This document shows, piece after piece, positions 47,569 through 58,649 of a DNA stretch of 64,000 nt; position 1 is the first letter of the stretch, and each line of letters opens with the position of its first letter. This DNA is from Tolypothrix sp. PCC 7712 (GTDB lineage: Bacteria; Cyanobacteriota; Cyanobacteriia; Cyanobacteriales; Nostocaceae): NCBI RefSeq assembly GCF_025860405.1, contig NZ_CP063785.1:6821390-6885389 (forward strand). The letters are read 5' to 3'. The translations under genes and the position numbers were made by a program. The notes beneath the pieces are model-generated. The model saw only the letters and a program-made list of their open reading frames with translations. It was not told the origin of the DNA and did not search any database.

Positions 47569-50205
47569 CTAAGTCCAATTTCCTAGCAATACGAAGGCTC
47601 CCCAGTAGTAAGGTGATTGATAGTCTGGGTTCTTTAAAATTGAAAGTTGGGCAAGTCGGAGGGCTTCGGCTTTGGAGATACCTGTTTCCTTGGCTTTGAC
47701 TAGTTGATCGTAAAAGTTGCTCATGAGTTTGGCTGTGGCTTCATCGTCAACGCGCCAGAGTGTTGCTACTGTACTGCGTGCGCCGGAACGTACGGCTACG
47801 CCTGCTAATCCTAGGGCGGAACGATCATCACCGGCTGCAGTTTCGCAAGCGCTGAGTACTAAGAGTTCCAGGGAGTTGCTGCGGGATACTTCGACTGTTT
47901 TTAATACACCACTGAGTTCGTTAACTTTGATTCTGCCATCCCAGGTGAGAATAAAGGTTTCATCGGCTTGAGAACTAAATTGCCCGTGGGTTGCTAAGTG
48001 GACAATGGGGAAGGAAACAGCAGCAATTTGAGATTGAAAGGCGGAACTAGTAAATTTTTGGTTAATCAGAACTTCAGAAGGTAGTTCTGATTTGATTTTT
48101 TCGACTTCTTGCTCAACATTGGGTAGGGCTTCAAATCCCGAACGCGCTTCACTCAGTCCACCTACTAATGCTCCCAAGCGTTCTTGTTTTAGCGATCGCG
48201 GTGCTAATAATTGTAATCCTGGTGTGAGGGCTATGCTGTATTTCTCTACGAGATACTGTTTACCATCATGCAGTGCTGCTATGGGAATGTTCCGCAAAAC
48301 TCCATCTAGGACAAATACCAATGTCTCTACCTGACTTGCGGCTAAGTCCTCTGCTTCTGGGCGAACTACTAAATCATACATTTTTTGCAGTTGCGGCAGT
48401 GTCAGGTCAAGTACTGTATCTTGGTTTAGACTTCTGCGGAGACGAGATGCGCGTTTCTCAATCTCGTCGCGGCTGATAGGAGTTTTATAGTAGCGAAAAT
48501 CGCGGCTATCTTTGGTTTCGGCTTTGTTTTGGGAGTTGGGTAAGCTGGCAATAATCGCGAGTTGATTTTCTAGAATAATCGGGTAAATGACTGCGGCTTT
48601 TCTATCAACTTGATCTATTTGTGCAGGGTTTCCATTCAGACAAGCTTCGCGGAAGAAGTTATCGAGTTCGACTAATTGCAATCCTTCAATGACATCGCGC
48701 GCCGTCTTTAAATTATCTTTTTGATTGGATTCTATAAGTAAGGCGACGAGTTGACGGTGAATAGGTTCAACGGCTTCGCGGAAGGAAAATTGCACATCAG
48801 GGTTAGCGGCGGCTAAGTCTGCACGCAGAGATTTAATTGTACCGACGGCTTCTTTATAAGCGGCGATCGCACTTTCTGTTTTTCCTTGAGCTTTCAACAC
48901 TCTACCTAATTGCCATTGCCAACGGTAGGCGATATCGCCAGCGTTGATTTGTTGTCCTAATTGCACTGCTTGTTGAGTTAATTTTTCTGCATCTGCCCAC
49001 AGTTGTGTTTGTTCGTAAACGTGACCTAAACTACCTATGGCATCAGCTTGTATCCGTACATCGCCTAAATCTTTAGCTTGTTGCACCGCTATCGCCAGCA
49101 GTTTAGCGACTTCTTGCCAGTCAATCTGCTCAACCGCTTGCTTTTGCATTTGGATCATTGTTTGCGCCAAATTTACCCGTGATGCGATCGCACTCCGGCT
49201 AGCAGGTAATACTGCAATTTGTTGTTGTACCTGTGGTAACAAGGCTGTGGCTGCATCTGGCTGCTTTGTCTCTACTAACAAGCTGAGTTGGTTAACTTGC
49301 GCTTGCACCCTTAAATCTGGTATTCCAGACGCGGCGGCTTGTTGGTAGTAATTGAGTGCAGTCTGAGGATCAATCTCAGTCTTGTTCGCTTTATTCAAGC
49401 TGATTTGCGCGCGGGTGAGATTACCGAGGCTGATTTGGTTGAGAGTGACGATTTCAGGTAACTTTAACTGCTGTGCGATCGCTAAACTGCGTGACAAAAT
49501 TAAATTAGCTGGAGCAAAATTCCCCACCACCCGCAACGACTCACCCAAAGTTCTTAACGCCGTTGCTGTTTCTGGTGTTGCAGCTACTTTTTCTATCGCT
49601 GGTTTGAGTTGTTCAGTTTTACTACTAGAAATCTGCGGTAACTTTAAAGCTGTTTCCAGTAGAGAAATTGCTTTTTTATAAAGACCTAAATTTTGAAAAG
49701 CCTGTGCTTGATTAACTTGACTTGTCAGCACCTTACTTGGTTTCTGCAACTGAGTATATAAAGATGTTGCACCTTCCCAAGATTTCAAAGCTGCTTCCGC
49801 TTGACCGCGTGCTAATTGTAACCCACCTTGAATATCTAAAGCTTGAGCCAAAGCCAATGATTTCTCAGCTTTTATCTCTTTAATAGTATTTAAAATAGCA
49901 ACACTTTCAGTAATTGCCCGGTTCGCATCATCCCACTGTCCCAACTGTTGATAACACAGCGATAGATTACTCAAACTCAAAGCTTGACGGATTGGATCTT
50001 TAGCCGCTTGATAACCCTGTGCTGCTTGTTGAAACAACTGTACCGCCTCTGCAAATTGCCCTTTAGCGTATGAATTTCGCGCCTGCTGTTCCACCGATAA
50101 ACTCGGAACTTGAGCAATATTTGCCACTTGCGCTAACCCTGGCGATGACATGGATAATAAAGCTGCGATCGCCATCAACACCACAAACCTTTTAATCCTT
50201 TTCAT
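47569..50205 (-). CDS. secreted TPR-CHAT protein (caspase-fold peptidase-like)
   Basis: The 878-residue protein has a signal peptide (about 1-26, FVVLMAIAALLSMSSPGLAQ). A helical repeat region with many TPR units (about 35-470: NSYAKGQFAEAVQLFQQAAQ) follows, then a C-terminal CHAT domain (about 610-878). The CHAT dyad is present: His740 in IVHLATHGQF and Cys787 in LVLSACETAAGD. CHAT domains are caspase-like proteases. Its export sequence would place it in the periplasm or outside. It lies 72 bp after the first TpsA-type exoprotein gene on the same strand. The substrate is unknown. Confidence 0.92.
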   Translation of the reverse strand: MKRIKRFVVLMAIAALLSMSSPGLAQVANIAQVPSLSVEQQARNSYAKGQFAEAVQLFQQAAQGYQAAKDPIRQALSLSNLSLCYQQLGQWDDANRAITESVAILNTIKEIKAEKSLALAQALDIQGGLQLARGQAEAALKSWEGATSLYTQLQKPSKVLTSQVNQAQAFQNLGLYKKAISLLETALKLPQISSSKTEQLKPAIEKVAATPETATALRTLGESLRVVGNFAPANLILSRSLAIAQQLKLPEIVTLNQISLGNLTRAQISLNKANKTEIDPQTALNYYQQAAASGIPDLRVQAQVNQLSLLVETKQPDAATALLPQVQQQIAVLPASRSAIASRVNLAQTMIQMQKQAVEQIDWQEVAKLLAIAVQQAKDLGDVRIQADAIGSLGHVYEQTQLWADAEKLTQQAVQLGQQINAGDIAYRWQWQLGRVLKAQGKTESAIAAYKEAVGTIKSLRADLAAANPDVQFSFREAVEPIHRQLVALLIESNQKDNLKTARDVIEGLQLVELDNFFREACLNGNPAQIDQVDRKAAVIYPIILENQLAIIASLPNSQNKAETKDSRDFRYYKTPISRDEIEKRASRLRRSLNQDTVLDLTLPQLQKMYDLVVRPEAEDLAASQVETLVFVLDGVLRNIPIAALHDGKQYLVEKYSIALTPGLQLLAPRSLKQERLGALVGGLSEARSGFEALPNVEQEVEKIKSELPSEVLINQKFTSSAFQSQIAAVSFPIVHLATHGQFSSQADETFILTWDGRIKVNELSGVLKTVEVSRSNSLELLVLSACETAAGDDRSALGLAGVAVRSGARSTVATLWRVDDEATAKLMSNFYDQLVKAKETGISKAEALRLAQLSILKNPDYQSPYYWGAFVLLGNWT

Positions 50206-50277
50206 ACTCCTCTTTGCACCTTTGCGCTTTTGCGTGAAATAAAATCTATTTACCTCGAAGTCTGCAGATTTTGTTGA

Positions 50278-53200
50278 TTAAGATTTGGGACACATAGCAG
50301 AACTACTCGTAGCAGCAGGTGTTGCTGTTGGCGCTTCGGCAACTAACATAATATTACCGTCAGACGTTTTCACTAACCCTTGCGCCTCAACAATTTGTGA
50401 AGAATTCCCCCCATCTTCCTTGACTCGCTTCTCTGCGTCAGTCTCTACAATTCTCTGTAATTTAATATCAGCATTTTCTCCATCCAAACTAGCTAAAGGA
50501 CTGAGGCTAGTTGTCAAAGCCAGTGGTTGCAAAACATTAGGTGGTAAACTACCGCGTCCAGTGACGACAAAGCTACCCAAAGGTTTTGCGTTGTAGTCTC
50601 TAGGGCAAATTTGAGCAAATTGAGTAGTAGCGTCAATTAATCCTGTAGGCAGTTCCAGCAGTTTTTGTGGCGGTTGAATATCTGGCTGAGAAATAGTGAT
50701 TTGTCCCTGTACGCCTAATTCAGAACTTGCAGTGATATCGCTTTGATTTGTCTGCTGGGGACGTGCTTCAGTTCCAAAAATATTTTGCACATTGATGTTA
50801 ACATTACCACCTTTACCACTAAAGGCATTGGCGGAGATATCGCTGTTTTCATTAGGTAAAGCGACAATGAAGGGTGAATTGATAGTGATGTTACCGCCAT
50901 CGCCACCAGCTTGTTGAACGCCTGCTGTAGTTGTTACAAAACCACCGCTGCGTAAAAGTAAGAAATCACGGATATCAAGAGTTATATTGCCACCGTTACC
51001 AGCCAAAGTAGCAGCTGTGATCCCTGCTTTATTGGAAATGCGGACATTACCAGCTTTGATATCAATATTTCCAGCATTACCAGTAGCACCAATACCGACT
51101 GCACTAAAGATACCGCTTAAACTACTGCGACGCTCGATATTCTCAAGGTTAAGAATATTACCACGACCCGCGCCATCGAGAATTATCGTATCACGGGCTT
51201 TAATGGTAATATTACCTGCATCGCCTTTGGCTGAGGTAGTACTACTAATTGCTCCACCAAATACAGACAACGAACCAGTTGTGAGGTTAATCTCACCTCC
51301 CTTACCCTCACCTTGATTTTCGAGAGTGGTATAAACTCCACTGGGCAATCCATTGCTGCCAACACCCTCAAAGGTAATACTGTCAACAGCATTAATTGTA
51401 ATGTTGCCTGCATTGCCATTACCCACACTGCTGGCAATCATTATCCCACCGTTACGTGCTGTCAAGGAGTTAGTTGTTACTTCTATGTCTCCAGCCTTAC
51501 CAATACCTCCATCAAATAGAATACTCAAAAGACTACTGGAAAATCCATCTCTATCTACACCATCAACAATAACAGCATCATGAGCATTGATAGTGATATT
51601 ACCTGCATTTCTAAGCGCAGCAGTTAAAAAAGTACCACCATTTGTTAATGAAAATGTTCCAGTATTTACTTGAATTTTGCCGCCATTACCACTTTCTGTT
51701 GCATAAGAATTTAAACTACTGCCATTGTCAATCACAACTCTATCAAGAGTATTAATAAAGATGCTGCCAGCATTACCTTGTCCAGCACTAAATGTATCTA
51801 TTTGTCCACCATTGTTTAACAATAACGCCTTTGCATTGACCTGAATATTACCACCATTACCAATGGCATCAGACAGTACTACACTACCAGCGTTACTCAT
51901 AAAACCATTGCGGCTTACACCATCAAACGTTACTGTATCACGAGCGTTAATCGTAATATCACCTGCATCTCCTTTCCCACCTGTATTGCTAGAAATTTGT
52001 CCACCATTAGTGACTGCAAGTGAACCAGTTGTAATTTGAATCTCTCCGCCCTTGCCTTCACCACTAAATAAGTTACTTTGCAAGCCACTACCAATATCAA
52101 CAACAGTACCACTAGGTAGAGTAACGTTAGAAATGAAACCATTAACTTCAACAGTATCACTGGCTTCTATGGTAATATTACCTGCCTGTCCTTTTCCTAA
52201 TATACTGGTGGACATTCGACCACCATTGGTTAAAAACAGCGCTCCAGTTTTTACCTGAATACCACCAGCATCGCCATTATATGCATAAGTAACAGCAGCG
52301 CTGTTTAAACCGTTACCATCAAAACCGTCAAAAGTTATGCTATTTTTAGCCTCAAGAAATATATTGCCTCCATTACCTTCACCACCGTTAAAAGCTTGTA
52401 GAGTACCGCCGTTTTGGAACAACTGCGTATTTGCACTAATGCGAATGTCACCGCCATTACCAATACCCCTCAAATCAACATTGCTTGAGGCTTGACTATA
52501 GATCGAAGTTTCACCAGCAAAACCTGCAAAAGTAACCGTATCGCGGGCGTTGATGGTAATGTTACCTGCATTCCCCTGGCCGCTTGTACTGCTAGATATA
52601 TCCGCACCATTAGTAACAAAAAGTGAGCCAGTTGTGACGCTAATATCTCCAGCTTTACCAACTCCTCCAGTAAGTAGACTACTACTTAGTCCACTTGTGC
52701 TATCAAAGACATTACCATTGACTTCACGAGTTGTTACACCATCAAGTTTGACAGTATCACGGGCTTCGACTGTAATATTACCTGCGTTGCCTTGGCCTAA
52801 TACATTAGTAGATATGTTACTGCCATTCGTGAACAAAAGTGACCCGGTTTTTACTCGAACATCTGCGCCGTTACCTACTGCATCAGTAAAAACATTACTC
52901 ATAACACGAGCATTTGTATCAAAGCTGATGGTGTCAAAAGCATCGATGATAATGTTGCCCGCATTCCCTCTTCCTGAAGTACTAGCGCTGATCAAAGCAC
53001 CGCTTGTCATTGAAAGACTACCAGTTGTTAGCTGAATGTCTCTAGCATTTCCTACACCTGAAGGATTAACAGCACTAATAATGCGGCTAAATATATTGCT
53101 ATCATTCCCAAACCCATCTAAAGAAATCGTATCACGGGCATTGATGGTGATTTTTCCGCCATTACCTTCTCCCAGAGTTCTGGTGTTGATTTCTGAACCC

Positions 53201-54846
53201 TCAATTATCGACAGCGAACCAGCTTGAATATCTATGCTACCGCCGTTACCCACCGCACCTGTTTCTACAGAACTATAAATACCAGTAGCATTTTTAAGTA
53301 AAACACTATCTTTTGCTTGGATTAAAATATTACCAGCATTACCTTGTCCATAAGTGCTTGCACTAAGTTCACCGTTATTTAGGAAAAGTGAGGCAACATT
53401 GATATTGATATTGCCTCCATTTCCTCGCCCAACGGGAAATTCCTGAGAAACTCCACTGACATCTGTTGATAATGTCGCACCATCACTGAGAGTTAGGGAA
53501 TTGGCTTTGATATGAACACTACCAGCATTACCTACACCTCCACTCGCCACGCTGCTATAAATAGCTGTATCGCTACCTAGAGTTACAGCATCAGATGCTT
53601 GTATAAATATATTGCCTGCATCACCTTGCCCAATAGTGCTGACATTAATTATTGCTTCTTTATCTAAGGTCAACAAACCTGTGGTGATATTAACATCACC
53701 AGACTTACCAAATGCTCGTTCGCGCACAGAGTTGCTGATAATGCTTTTCTCAGTTACATTTGTTGTCCCTGTGGCATTAATTACCACATCTCCACTTTGA
53801 CTATTTGCTGTACCTAAACCGATTTCTATGCCGGCACGCAGTTTACTGTCCCCAGTTAAGTTTACATTTCGCCCATTAATTTTGATGTTCCCGCCATCGG
53901 CACCCCGGACGTTGACTTCTGCGCCATTGCTGAGAGAAACATCTGCACGTTCTACGCTATCGGGTATCGCTAAACTGGGTAAATTATTAGCAGCAATATT
54001 CAATCCTACTGTTGCGGGTGCATTCATAGCCGCTAATTCAATATTGCCACCGTAAGCCCGCAGTCCCCCACCATCAATGTTGATATTTCCACCAATTAGC
54101 AATAGATTCTGATTATCTGCGACTCTTAATCCTGTAACATTTTCACCCGCAGGACTGATACCCGCTGCGGCTTGGGATTGATTGGTAATTGGTTTGGGAT
54201 TTATCTGATTAAACAGCAACGCGGAAGGATTAACAGTTAATAAAGGTGGTGCTTCGGGATTTGTGGCGCTGAAAATTCCTTGATTGCCAAATTGCACAGC
54301 ATTGGCGGTAGTTCCCACAAACGAACCGCGCACATCTAAGCGCGCATTTTGACCAAATAAAATGCCGTTGGGATTAATTAAAAATAAATTGGCAATCCCA
54401 TCTACTCCCAATGTGCCGAGAATATTTGAAGCTTGTCCACCCGTCACCCGCGTGAGAATATTTTGCACGCCTGCAGGGTTGCCAAAATATACTCGTTGCC
54501 CATCATTAATATTAAACTCGCTAAAACTGTGAAACAGATTGCTACCACGTACAGCACCGCCATCAATTTTGTCTGCATTTGCACCATTAATTAAAACATT
54601 GGGTGTGATGCGAGAACTTTCTGCGCCTAAAGTATTATCGGGGTTGATTTGACTGTAGGCTGGGGCGCTGCTGAAGAAGATGAAGCTGCATAATATGAGC
54701 TTTGGTTGCCCAATTATCATTGCGAGTATTCGCCAAAAACCATTTTGAAAAGAAGTGCGATCGCATTTAGCTCCCTTTATTCTACGTCGTTTCACTAGCA
54801 ACTTAGGATCACAATTACCTTGGAGCCAGTTTTGTATCTGATTCAT
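50278..54846 (-). CDS. two-partner-secretion exoprotein (TpsA-like), copy 1
   Basis: The 1522-residue protein has a long N-terminal extension with signal sequence ending near AYSQ (residue 66). The TPS/haemagglutination-activity domain follows (about 67-215: INPDNTLGAESSRITPNVLI, FHSFSEFNINDGQRVYF, LFLINPNGILFG). A very long right-handed beta-helix built on GNAGNI-type repeats comes next, then a C-terminal block (ELPTGLIDATTQFAQICP, KPLGSFVVTGRGSLPPN, ending AMCPKS). TpsA proteins cross the outer membrane through a TpsB pore; none is encoded in this window. It is likely a surface adhesin or biofilm protein. The basic extension is nearly identical to that of copy 2. Confidence 0.93.
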   Translation of the reverse strand: MNQIQNWLQGNCDPKLLVKRRRIKGAKCDRTSFQNGFWRILAMIIGQPKLILCSFIFFSSAPAYSQINPDNTLGAESSRITPNVLINGANADKIDGGAVRGSNLFHSFSEFNINDGQRVYFGNPAGVQNILTRVTGGQASNILGTLGVDGIANLFLINPNGILFGQNARLDVRGSFVGTTANAVQFGNQGIFSATNPEAPPLLTVNPSALLFNQINPKPITNQSQAAAGISPAGENVTGLRVADNQNLLLIGGNINIDGGGLRAYGGNIELAAMNAPATVGLNIAANNLPSLAIPDSVERADVSLSNGAEVNVRGADGGNIKINGRNVNLTGDSKLRAGIEIGLGTANSQSGDVVINATGTTNVTEKSIISNSVRERAFGKSGDVNITTGLLTLDKEAIINVSTIGQGDAGNIFIQASDAVTLGSDTAIYSSVASGGVGNAGSVHIKANSLTLSDGATLSTDVSGVSQEFPVGRGNGGNININVASLFLNNGELSASTYGQGNAGNILIQAKDSVLLKNATGIYSSVETGAVGNGGSIDIQAGSLSIIEGSEINTRTLGEGNGGKITINARDTISLDGFGNDSNIFSRIISAVNPSGVGNARDIQLTTGSLSMTSGALISASTSGRGNAGNIIIDAFDTISFDTNARVMSNVFTDAVGNGADVRVKTGSLLFTNGSNISTNVLGQGNAGNITVEARDTVKLDGVTTREVNGNVFDSTSGLSSSLLTGGVGKAGDISVTTGSLFVTNGADISSSTSGQGNAGNITINARDTVTFAGFAGETSIYSQASSNVDLRGIGNGGDIRISANTQLFQNGGTLQAFNGGEGNGGNIFLEAKNSITFDGFDGNGLNSAAVTYAYNGDAGGIQVKTGALFLTNGGRMSTSILGKGQAGNITIEASDTVEVNGFISNVTLPSGTVVDIGSGLQSNLFSGEGKGGEIQITTGSLAVTNGGQISSNTGGKGDAGDITINARDTVTFDGVSRNGFMSNAGSVVLSDAIGNGGNIQVNAKALLLNNGGQIDTFSAGQGNAGSIFINTLDRVVIDNGSSLNSYATESGNGGKIQVNTGTFSLTNGGTFLTAALRNAGNITINAHDAVIVDGVDRDGFSSSLLSILFDGGIGKAGDIEVTTNSLTARNGGIMIASSVGNGNAGNITINAVDSITFEGVGSNGLPSGVYTTLENQGEGKGGEINLTTGSLSVFGGAISSTTSAKGDAGNITIKARDTIILDGAGRGNILNLENIERRSSLSGIFSAVGIGATGNAGNIDIKAGNVRISNKAGITAATLAGNGGNITLDIRDFLLLRSGGFVTTTAGVQQAGGDGGNITINSPFIVALPNENSDISANAFSGKGGNVNINVQNIFGTEARPQQTNQSDITASSELGVQGQITISQPDIQPPQKLLELPTGLIDATTQFAQICPRDYNAKPLGSFVVTGRGSLPPNVLQPLALTTSLSPLASLDGENADIKLQRIVETDAEKRVKEDGGNSSQIVEAQGLVKTSDGNIMLVAEAPTATPAATSSSAMCPKS

Positions 54847-54978
54847 TGCTGATTGCTGGGATTATAGGCTACATAGAACTCACACTATCAGTATTTCTGA
54901 GGAGGTGTAACTTATGCAGTAGTCACAATAATTTGCAGAATATTCTTAGTTTCTGCGATCGCACAACAAACGCTGCGA

Positions 54979-57900
54979 TTAAGATCCGGGACATACAGCA
55001 GAACTACTAGTAGCCGCAGGTGTTGCTGTTGGCGCTTGGGCAACCAACATAATCTTACCGTCAGCCGTTTTCACAAAACCTTGTGCCTCAATAATTCGCG
55101 AAGTATCTGGCAGATTTGCTGTTGGGGATGCATTCGATATATTGCTGAAACTTTCCCCATCCAAACTAGCTAAGGGACTGAGGCTAGTTGTACCTGTTAA
55201 TGGTTCAAAGGAATTGGGCGGTAAACTACCGCGTCCAGTAATAACAAAGCTACCCAAAGGTTTTGCATTGCGTCCGTTGGGGCAAATTTGGGCAAATTTA
55301 GTACTAGCGTCAACTAATCCTGTTGGTAGTTCGATGAGTTTTTGTGGCGGTTGGACTTGTGGTTGAGTGAAGATGATTTGTCCCTGTAAGCCTAATTCCG
55401 AACTTGCTGTGATATCACTTTGATTTGTCAGTTGCGGACGGGGTTCGATCCCAAAGATAGCCTGAGTGCTGAGGCTAACATTACCACCTTTACCAGTGAA
55501 GGCATTAGCGCTAATGTCGCTGTTCTCGTTGGGTATTGCCACAATAAAAGGTGAATTGATGTTGATGTTACCGCCATTGCCACCAGCCTGTGCCCTACCT
55601 GCGGTGGTAGAAATTAAACCGCCACGGCGCAACAGTAATAAATCACCAATTTCGAGAATGATGTCTCCACCGTTACCTGCATTTGTCAAAGATGCGATCG
55701 CACTTCCTTGACCATTAATTTCTACAAGATTAGCCTTAATTCTCATATTTCCGGCATCACCATTACCTGTACTGCCGGAAAAAATTTCAGCATCATCACG
55801 GACAACAAGGCGATTGGTAGTAATATCTATCTCACCACCTTTACCATTAGCTCTTTCGTCAACGGATGTGATTAAGCCAGTTATCAACTCGCTGTCTGAA
55901 CCTGTCAGGATAATATTATCAGCTTGTACTGTTAAATTACCCGCGTTGCCATTTCCTTGAGTTCCTGATGATATCTGCGATTGTTCTTGTACATTTAATA
56001 GTTGAGTTTTGATGCTGATATTGCCAGCATCGCCTGTAGCAACATTATCTACTTGAGTGATAATGTTGCTACTTCCACCCATATTAATTTGCTTGGCATT
56101 AATCGTAATTTTTCCTGCATTACCTTGATTAAAGGTGGTGGCAGAAATTTGTCCTTGATTGCTGAGGTTTAAGCGTCCTGTTGTTACATCAATGTTTCCC
56201 CCAGAACCAATGCCTCCAATTTGCAAGTCGGCAAATAAACCTGATGGCGCAAAAGAATTATCAATTCTTTGGGGGCCAAACCCAGAAATATCAATAGCAT
56301 CAGTGGCACGAACCAGCAAATTACCCCCTTGTCCTCTTCCCAGAAGTACTGAAGTCGATATGTTTGCACCATTACTCAACCGCAACCTTTCTGTATCAAT
56401 AGTTATCGTGCCACCATTTACATCTACATTACTGCCGTTAACCTCAGAGGAGATTCTACTGATAAAGCTGAAACCACCAAAGCGAGATAAAGTTTCTTGT
56501 GCTAACGGCTTAGACAAAACTGCTTGCACAGTAGGGTAATCTAGGCTTATCAACTGTTCCTGAGGTACGAAAACAAACCCATCTAGTTCTAAATCCTTGG
56601 CGCGGATAGTAATATCTCCAGGATTACTACTGCTTGTAGAATCAGTGCTGATATTTCCCCCTTGAGTTAGGCTGAGTCTGGGTGTTTGTATCGTGACATT
56701 ACCTCCATTCCCCTTTGCCTCAAAACCTGTTTGACTTGATACACCACTCAAGTTTAGAAATGTTGCAGAAACACCACCAATCTCTACAGACTCATCAGCT
56801 TGGATAAAAATGTTACCTGCATTCGCACTGCTAAAAGTGCTTGTACTAATATAGCCCCCATCTTTGAGACTAACTCGTTGGGTTTCAATGGTAATATCCC
56901 CCACGCTTGCTTGAGATGTACTTCCGGGTTGAACACCTGTAAGGATGCTGCCATTAGTCACCTCAACTGCATTCCTAGCTTGAATAGAAATAGAACCCAC
57001 CGTTCCAGCACTAGTATTTGCTGTGATTCCTCCTTCTGGGGAGGTATTTTGAACTCGCAAAGTGCCAGTTTCAATTCGCAGGTTACCTGTTGAACCTGAA
57101 CTCAAGCTAGAAAGTCCTAAAATAGCTTTGTCGGTTATATTTACAGCATCTTTTGACCGTACAGTGAAGTTTCCCGCTTTACCTACACCCGCAGATATAA
57201 CAGAGACAGCACCGCCATTGACATTAACAGACTCAGTAGCATTAAGGTTCAGGTTTCCTCCATTACCTGCACCAGTGGTATTTACTGAGATAAAACTGGT
57301 AAGACCGGTATTTTGTAAGATTCCATCTCCGGTAATTGTGATTTTTCCAGCATTGATAGTAACATCGCCACCCGTACCCGTAGCTGAAGGATTGTTAGTG
57401 GATAAAATCGAGCTACCGTTAGCAAGAGTAACTGCATCGCTGGCTTGAATTTGAATATCACCCCCGTTCGCTGCACCAGTAATAGCGCTCTGAATTGAAG
57501 ACTTTTGATCTAAACTCAGTTGTGTTGCATCAATCACAATTGAGCCGCCATTGCTCCCAAACATAAACGAATTGTTGAGCTTAATGTCACCTCCAAATAG
57601 TTCACTTTCACTATTGCCAATTGCCAGGATGAAGCTACGATTATTTAAGTTGATGGATTCCCGTTGTAAATTTTCTGGGTAGTTGAAATTTAAGGATGAG
57701 TCATTAACATCCAAGCCAACTGTTGTATTTCCCGCCACAGATCCTAGTTTCACTTGTCCATCGAAGGCAAATAATATACCTCCATCCAAGATAATTTCAC
57801 CGCCTACTAGTGCTAGGGTACTTCCAATAACACCTAAACCGTTAACAGCTTGATTAGTAATACTTGCAGGTTGAGAACCAAACTGCAAACCAATTGGAAC

Positions 57901-58518
57901 ATTGATAGCTAATAAAGGTGGTGCTTGGGGATTGGTGGCGCTAAATTCAACTCCATTGGGAAAGACTAAGCTATTGGCTGTAGTTGCTGTAAATGCTCCC
58001 CGAATATTTAACTGAGCATTTTGCCCAAATACAATGCCATTGGGATTAATTAAAAATAAATTGGCATTACCATTAACTCCCAATGTGCCCAAAATATTCG
58101 AGCCTTGTCCACCTGTCACCCTTGTGAGAATATTTTGTACGCCTGCAGGGTTGCCAAAATACACTCTTTGCCCATCATTAATATTAAACTGAGTAAAACT
58201 ATGAAACAGATTACTACCACGTACAGCGCCACCATCAATTCTGTCGGCGTTTGCACCATTAATCGGAACATTTGGTGTAATAAGAGAACTTTCTGCCCCT
58301 AAAGTATTATCGGGGTTAATTTGACTGTAGGCTGGGGTGCTACTCAGTAGAATGAGGCTGCATAATATGAGCTGTGGTTGCACAGTAATCATTGAGAATA
58401 TTCGCCAAAAGCCATCTTGAAAGGAAGTGCGATCGCATTTAGCTCGCTTTATTCTACGTCGTTTCACTAGCAACTTATGATCACAATTACGTTGGAGCCA
58501 GTTCTGTATCTGATTCAT
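54979..58518 (-). CDS. two-partner-secretion exoprotein (TpsA-like), copy 2
   Basis: The 1179-residue protein repeats the plan of copy 1. It has the same N-terminal extension with only a few differences in the first 50 residues, the TPS domain (FHSFTQFNINDGQRVYFGNP, LFLINPNGIVFG), and a shorter beta-helix. The same C-terminal block is present (ELPTGLVDASTKFAQICP, LGSFVITGRGSLPPN, ending AVCPGS). The divergent middle and conserved ends suggest duplication followed by repeat turnover. It starts 132 bp upstream of copy 1 in the transcription direction. A shared upstream sequence (AGGTGTAACTTATGCA on the plus strand) precedes both copies, so the regulatory region was copied too. Confidence 0.93.
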   Translation of the reverse strand: MNQIQNWLQRNCDHKLLVKRRRIKRAKCDRTSFQDGFWRIFSMITVQPQLILCSLILLSSTPAYSQINPDNTLGAESSLITPNVPINGANADRIDGGAVRGSNLFHSFTQFNINDGQRVYFGNPAGVQNILTRVTGGQGSNILGTLGVNGNANLFLINPNGIVFGQNAQLNIRGAFTATTANSLVFPNGVEFSATNPQAPPLLAINVPIGLQFGSQPASITNQAVNGLGVIGSTLALVGGEIILDGGILFAFDGQVKLGSVAGNTTVGLDVNDSSLNFNYPENLQRESINLNNRSFILAIGNSESELFGGDIKLNNSFMFGSNGGSIVIDATQLSLDQKSSIQSAITGAANGGDIQIQASDAVTLANGSSILSTNNPSATGTGGDVTINAGKITITGDGILQNTGLTSFISVNTTGAGNGGNLNLNATESVNVNGGAVSVISAGVGKAGNFTVRSKDAVNITDKAILGLSSLSSGSTGNLRIETGTLRVQNTSPEGGITANTSAGTVGSISIQARNAVEVTNGSILTGVQPGSTSQASVGDITIETQRVSLKDGGYISTSTFSSANAGNIFIQADESVEIGGVSATFLNLSGVSSQTGFEAKGNGGNVTIQTPRLSLTQGGNISTDSTSSSNPGDITIRAKDLELDGFVFVPQEQLISLDYPTVQAVLSKPLAQETLSRFGGFSFISRISSEVNGSNVDVNGGTITIDTERLRLSNGANISTSVLLGRGQGGNLLVRATDAIDISGFGPQRIDNSFAPSGLFADLQIGGIGSGGNIDVTTGRLNLSNQGQISATTFNQGNAGKITINAKQINMGGSSNIITQVDNVATGDAGNISIKTQLLNVQEQSQISSGTQGNGNAGNLTVQADNIILTGSDSELITGLITSVDERANGKGGEIDITTNRLVVRDDAEIFSGSTGNGDAGNMRIKANLVEINGQGSAIASLTNAGNGGDIILEIGDLLLLRRGGLISTTAGRAQAGGNGGNININSPFIVAIPNENSDISANAFTGKGGNVSLSTQAIFGIEPRPQLTNQSDITASSELGLQGQIIFTQPQVQPPQKLIELPTGLVDASTKFAQICPNGRNAKPLGSFVITGRGSLPPNSFEPLTGTTSLSPLASLDGESFSNISNASPTANLPDTSRIIEAQGFVKTADGKIMLVAQAPTATPAATSSSAVCPGS

Positions 58519-58649
58519 CGTTGATTGATAGCGTTATAGGTTGCATTGCACTTACACTTAAGTATTTCTGGGGAGGTGTAACTTATGCAGGAGTCAGAAT
58601 AATTTGTAGAAGATTCTTATACCAATTTGCAAAGAAAATGCGACAGATT

